Part shown: positions 61,343 to 64,000 of the stretch, piece after piece
How positions within the stretch are numbered: the stretch's first letter is position 1
Layout: each line of letters starts with the position of its first letter
Assembly (NCBI RefSeq): GCF_023229695.1
Contig: NZ_JALNYS010000015.1
Coordinates: 23,087 to 87,086 of the forward strand
Direction: 5' to 3'
Source of the DNA: Sulfuricurvum sp.
GTDB lineage: Bacteria; Campylobacterota; Campylobacteria; Campylobacterales; Sulfurimonadaceae
DNA length: 64,000 nt
Position numbers and translations under genes: made by a program
The notes under the pieces: model-generated
Seen by the model: only the letters and a program-made list of their open reading frames with translations
Told to the model about the DNA's origin: nothing
Databases searched by the model: none

Positions 61343-61711
61343 ATGAAATCCGCTTTATCTTTGTCCTTATTATTGTTGGTTGTATTAATCGTCTATATTT
61401 TTTATTCTTTACGTTTCCCATATTTGAATGGCTTGATATATCAAAAAATTGGCTGGGATCACGATGCATTTACAATGTTTAATGACGCTTGCGAGTCAAA
61501 CAATACTCTTGGGTGTATGCAACTTGGGATTATGTATAATAGTGGAAATTACGTCCATAAAGATTCTATAAAAGCAAAAGCATTATTTGAAAGATCTTGC
61601 CGATTGGGAGCCGGAACAGCATTTACTTATTTTAAAAATGCAGATGAACAGCCGCAAGATTTTAAAAAAGCATTTGAACTTTACAAAGAAGTTTGTGATA
61701 AACAAGATTAA
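61343..61711 (+). CDS. Sel1-like repeat protein
   Basis: A 122-residue protein with an N-terminal membrane anchor (LSLSLLLLVVLIVYIFYSL) and one or two Sel1-type TPR-like repeats (LGCMQLGIMYNSGNYVHKDS, then KAKALFERSCRLGAGTAFTY) with paired cysteines. Likely periplasmic-facing. It follows nhaA by 10 bases. Its stop overlaps the far end of a decayed gene on the other strand. Confidence 0.65.
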   Translation: MKSALSLSLLLLVVLIVYIFYSLRFPYLNGLIYQKIGWDHDAFTMFNDACESNNTLGCMQLGIMYNSGNYVHKDSIKAKALFERSCRLGAGTAFTYFKNADEQPQDFKKAFELYKEVCDKQD

Positions 61712-62088
61712 GAAGGAGATTCACTCTTTGAGTGTTTCACCCAATATTCTCCCCATTTATAGCTTTCAATTAATAGAAATACAATAACAGTTGCTGCACC
61801 GATATAGTTTATCATTTCTAACGTAGGCGGAGTTGTATGAAACCAGTGTGGAACCACATACCATAACATACGAGAATAATACTGCAGCTATTAAAATGGC
61901 TACGATAGGACTTTTAAACTGAGCTAAAAAATAGTGACAAGGGAACGCTGTTCTTCTTTTAGAGTGTTATGCCCGTACTGATGAAGACGGTTTTGTGCAG
62001 AAGCAGCATCAATTCCTAAAAGAGAACTTTCGAGTAGATCATATAGTTCGTCAGCAGATTTTGAATGGGGATTATCGGGTAAAATCAT
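61708..62088 (-). pseudogene. Decayed P-type cation-transporting ATPase
   Basis: From the ATG at 62088 the frame reads MILPDNPHSKSADELYDLLE and on to RLHQYGHNTLKEEQRSLVTI before a stop. This is the N-terminal domain of a Ca2+/Mg2+-type P-ATPase. Adding one T to a T6 run restores FLAQFKSPIVAILIAAVLFS, the first membrane segment. The core with the DKTG site is gone; a third frame holds what looks like a last transmembrane helix (EMINYIGAATVIVFLLIESY). So the gene has lost more than 600 codons and is frameshifted. Confidence 0.6.
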
Positions 62089-62197
62089 GTAGGTTTCTAC
62101 CCTTTTAGTAGTCTTTTACCAATTATATCCAACGTGGAACATTATCTCGTGCTGCCGTCTCTGAACAGCATGAGAATCTTCAAAGAGCATTAAAAGA

Positions 62198-63571
62198 TTA
62201 CTTGAAAAGGGCGATCATAACCCCGGCTGCAACCGCTGAACCGATAACACCGGCAACATTTGGTCCCATCGCGTGCATCAGAAGCATATTGGTCGGATCT
62301 TCTTTCATCCCCTCTTTTTGTGATACTCGTGCCGCCATAGGAACTGCAGAAACACCCGCAGAACCGATCAGCGGATTGATTTTATCATCGCTAAAGAGAT
62401 TCATCAATTTTGCCATTAAAACACCTGCGGCTGTTCCGGCAGAGAAAGCTAAAAGACCAAGAGCCAAAATCGCCAATGTATCGACCACCAAAAATTGATC
62501 TGCCGCTAATTTTGATCCGACGGCAAGCCCGAGGAAGATTGTAACGATATTGATCAATGCGTGCTGCATGGTATCGCTCAAACGATCGACAACACCGCTC
62601 TCTTTAAAAAAGTTCCCCAGAGTAAATGCACCGACCAACGGAGCCGCATCCGGGAGGATAAAAATAATGAGCATCAGTACAAGAATCGGGAAAAGAAGCT
62701 TTTCAAGCTTCGTAACATGGCGCAATGTACGCATCCGGATTTTTCGCTCTTCAGGAGTCGTTAATGCCCTCATAATCGGCGGTTGAATAATCGGAACCAG
62801 TGCCATATACGAATACGATGCAACCGCAATCGCGCCCAAAAGCTCAGGGGCAAGTGTAGATGCGATAAAGATCGATGTCGGGCCGTCCGCTCCACCGATA
62901 ATACTGATCGCGGCCGATTGCTGCAAGGTAAAATCAAAAATGGTTGTGTATTGGCTGAGGGCATACGCACCGACCAATGTTCCAAAAATTCCAAATTGTG
63001 CCGCACCCCCTAAAAGGGCAAGACGCGGATTAGCCAGCAACGGACCAAAATCGGTCATTGCTCCGACCCCCATAAAAATTAGGAGCGGAAAAAGACCGTT
63101 GGCAATCCCCATGTGATAGATAATCCCTAAAAAACCATCCGCTCCTGCCATATTTGCAATCGGAACATTGGCGAGTAATCCACCAAATGCGATTGGGAGT
63201 AGCAAAAGAGGTTCAAATCCTTTGGCAATCGCCAAATAAAAGAGGATAAAAGCAACTCCAAACATAATCAAACGTCCCCATGTCTGATGGAAATCGGACA
63301 TCGGTTCGCCATGAGAGGTTAAAACCCCTTTTTGAGGCTCTACGAGGGCACTAATCCCGGTCGTATGATAGAAATTGAGCATCATGTCATTGAAACTCAT
63401 CGGCTGATAGGTCTCTTCTCGATAGGTCGACTTTTGCGGTGTATCGGAAGCGGGAAGGTTTGCCGTTATTTCTTGTATATCAGTATCTACAGTAACTGAA
63501 ATCGGTTCTGATGCCATCGCCGAAAAAGAGATACACAACACTGTTAAGAGGAAGAATAATAATTTTTTCAT
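62198..63571 (-). CDS. oadB: Na+-translocating decarboxylase beta subunit
   Basis: A 457-residue membrane protein of the OadB/GcdB family that couples decarboxylation of a carboxybiotin carrier to Na+ export. A signal-like start (LLFFLLTVLCISFSAMA) is followed by a spacer, then about ten helices with GVGAMTDFGPLLANPRLALL, SIIGGADGPTSIFIASTLAP (with a key Asp) and PLIGSAGVSAVPMAARVSQK. It overlaps oadG by 1 base. The biotin-carrying alpha subunit is not in the window. Confidence 0.92.
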   Translation of the reverse strand: MKKLLFFLLTVLCISFSAMASEPISVTVDTDIQEITANLPASDTPQKSTYREETYQPMSFNDMMLNFYHTTGISALVEPQKGVLTSHGEPMSDFHQTWGRLIMFGVAFILFYLAIAKGFEPLLLLPIAFGGLLANVPIANMAGADGFLGIIYHMGIANGLFPLLIFMGVGAMTDFGPLLANPRLALLGGAAQFGIFGTLVGAYALSQYTTIFDFTLQQSAAISIIGGADGPTSIFIASTLAPELLGAIAVASYSYMALVPIIQPPIMRALTTPEERKIRMRTLRHVTKLEKLLFPILVLMLIIFILPDAAPLVGAFTLGNFFKESGVVDRLSDTMQHALINIVTIFLGLAVGSKLAADQFLVVDTLAILALGLLAFSAGTAAGVLMAKLMNLFSDDKINPLIGSAGVSAVPMAARVSQKEGMKEDPTNMLLMHAMGPNVAGVIGSAVAAGVMIALFK

Positions 63572-63816
63572 TAAATTTTCCCTTCTTGCTCTAATTGATG
63601 ATGATGTTGTAATGCTCCCAGAATAGCAGCGATTTTGGCATTCTCATTGATTGTTTGAGTTTTTGGTACTGTCACAGTGGCTTGCACTTTCGGTGCCTCC
63701 GGAAAATAGCGGAGAATAAGTTTTGACATTAATTTTATCATGTATACCATTATCGTGAGGAAGAGAAAAACTGTCCCCATTCCTAAAAGCATAATTTTTA
63801 TACTTTCAAAAAACAT
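63571..63816 (-). CDS. oadG: Na+-translocating decarboxylase gamma subunit
   Basis: An 81-residue protein with one N-terminal transmembrane helix (MLLGMGTVFLFLTIMVYMIK) and a C-terminal segment ending ALQHHHQLEQEGKI, whose histidine run suits the zinc-binding tail of OadG. It precedes oadB on the same strand with their ends overlapping. Confidence 0.85.
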   Translation of the reverse strand: MFFESIKIMLLGMGTVFLFLTIMVYMIKLMSKLILRYFPEAPKVQATVTVPKTQTINENAKIAAILGALQHHHQLEQEGKI

Positions 63817-63874
63817 ATGAAATCCTTCTATTTTGAAATGGAGTTATTTTAACGAAAGTTTTATTTAGATTTAA

Positions 63875-64000
63875 GGGCACCTCTAAAAACCCACCTCAAA
63901 AGCAGATAAGCACCAATTCGATAAAATAAAGATATATATGTCAGAGAACGGAGAGGTTTGGGATGAGCAAAAAGCTGCGAGGGTTGTTTGATTATGAATA
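63875..64000 (+). mobile_element. Left end of an insertion sequence, cut by window edge
   Basis: GGGCACCTCTAAAAACCCAC at 63875 resembles the terminal repeats of several IS5-group elements. An open frame begins at 63963 after GGAGAGG and GGG and reads MSKKLRGLFDYE to the window edge, like the start of a transposase. The right end lies outside. The family assignment is a judgement from the end sequence only. Confidence 0.5.

Overview
The window reads as chromosome of a hydrogen-oxidising Campylobacterota (Epsilonproteobacteria), most like the Sulfuricurvum/Sulfurimonas group. This rests on the hydB-hydC-hydD-hydE order followed by a hyp cluster, HydE as a HypF-like paralogue, atpB standing apart from other ATP synthase genes, and family-level resemblance of the housekeeping proteins. 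Host genes are moderately GC-rich and tightly packed (ATGA/TGATG overlaps); several blocks are strikingly AT-rich and carry conflict-type genes.

Layout. 1-5713: 3' end of the uptake NiFe hydrogenase large subunit, cytochrome b HydC, protease HydD, HydE, HypF. 5719-8866 (minus): AT-rich pair of P-loop ATPase and TPR protein. 8939-11177: two copies of a ~142 bp hairpin-rich element with imperfect terminal inverted repeats, bracketing a small secreted protein, an IS1595-like orphan transposase and a NicO-type nickel permease. 11204-13459: hypB, hypC, hypD. 13471-18124: accessory block (DUF4258/YgiT pair with frameshift, Fic protein, Septu-like ATPase plus HNH nuclease, a DUF1016 remnant). 18138-20776: hypE, a broken hypA copy, a toxin-antitoxin pair, a duplicated hypE tail, intact hypA. 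So the hyp genes needed to build the NiFe centre are interrupted at three places.

20776-23579: polysaccharide deacetylase, small membrane protein, DapC-like aminotransferase, conserved small protein. 23620-27511: AT-rich four-gene island best read as an ABC-three-component (ABC-3C) conflict system (SMEK protein, middle component 6, DUF2326 SMC-like ATPase) led by a HARE-HTH/PD-(D/E)XK-like protein. 27575-31433: murC, small membrane protein, mutS2. 31437-35369: repeat-bracketed accessory region with a membrane-anchored nuclease-like protein, a HEPN-like protein, a DUF4160/DUF2442 pair and a Phd/ParE-type pair.

35513-53921: mostly host genes: a PhnD-PAS-GGDEF-EAL sensor, ligA, ndh, tlyA, ribF, a cytochrome c, atpB, two back-to-back toxin-antitoxin modules, a thiE-like gene, gatB, a K+ channel with a separate RCK subunit, gpsA, a diguanylate cyclase and a small secreted protein. 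53935-64000: mutarotase, ABC-F ATPase, SulP transporter, DUF389 protein, NhaA, Sel1-like protein, a decayed P-type ATPase, OadB/OadG, and the left end of an apparent insertion sequence cut by the window edge.

The strongest leads are the ABC-3C island, the ATPase/TPR pair inside the hyp region, the Fic plus Septu-like block, and the diverged 195 bp duplication of the hypE-hypA junction around a toxin-antitoxin pair. No tRNA, rRNA or CRISPR array was recognised. All functional calls are from reading the sequence; no database search was run.
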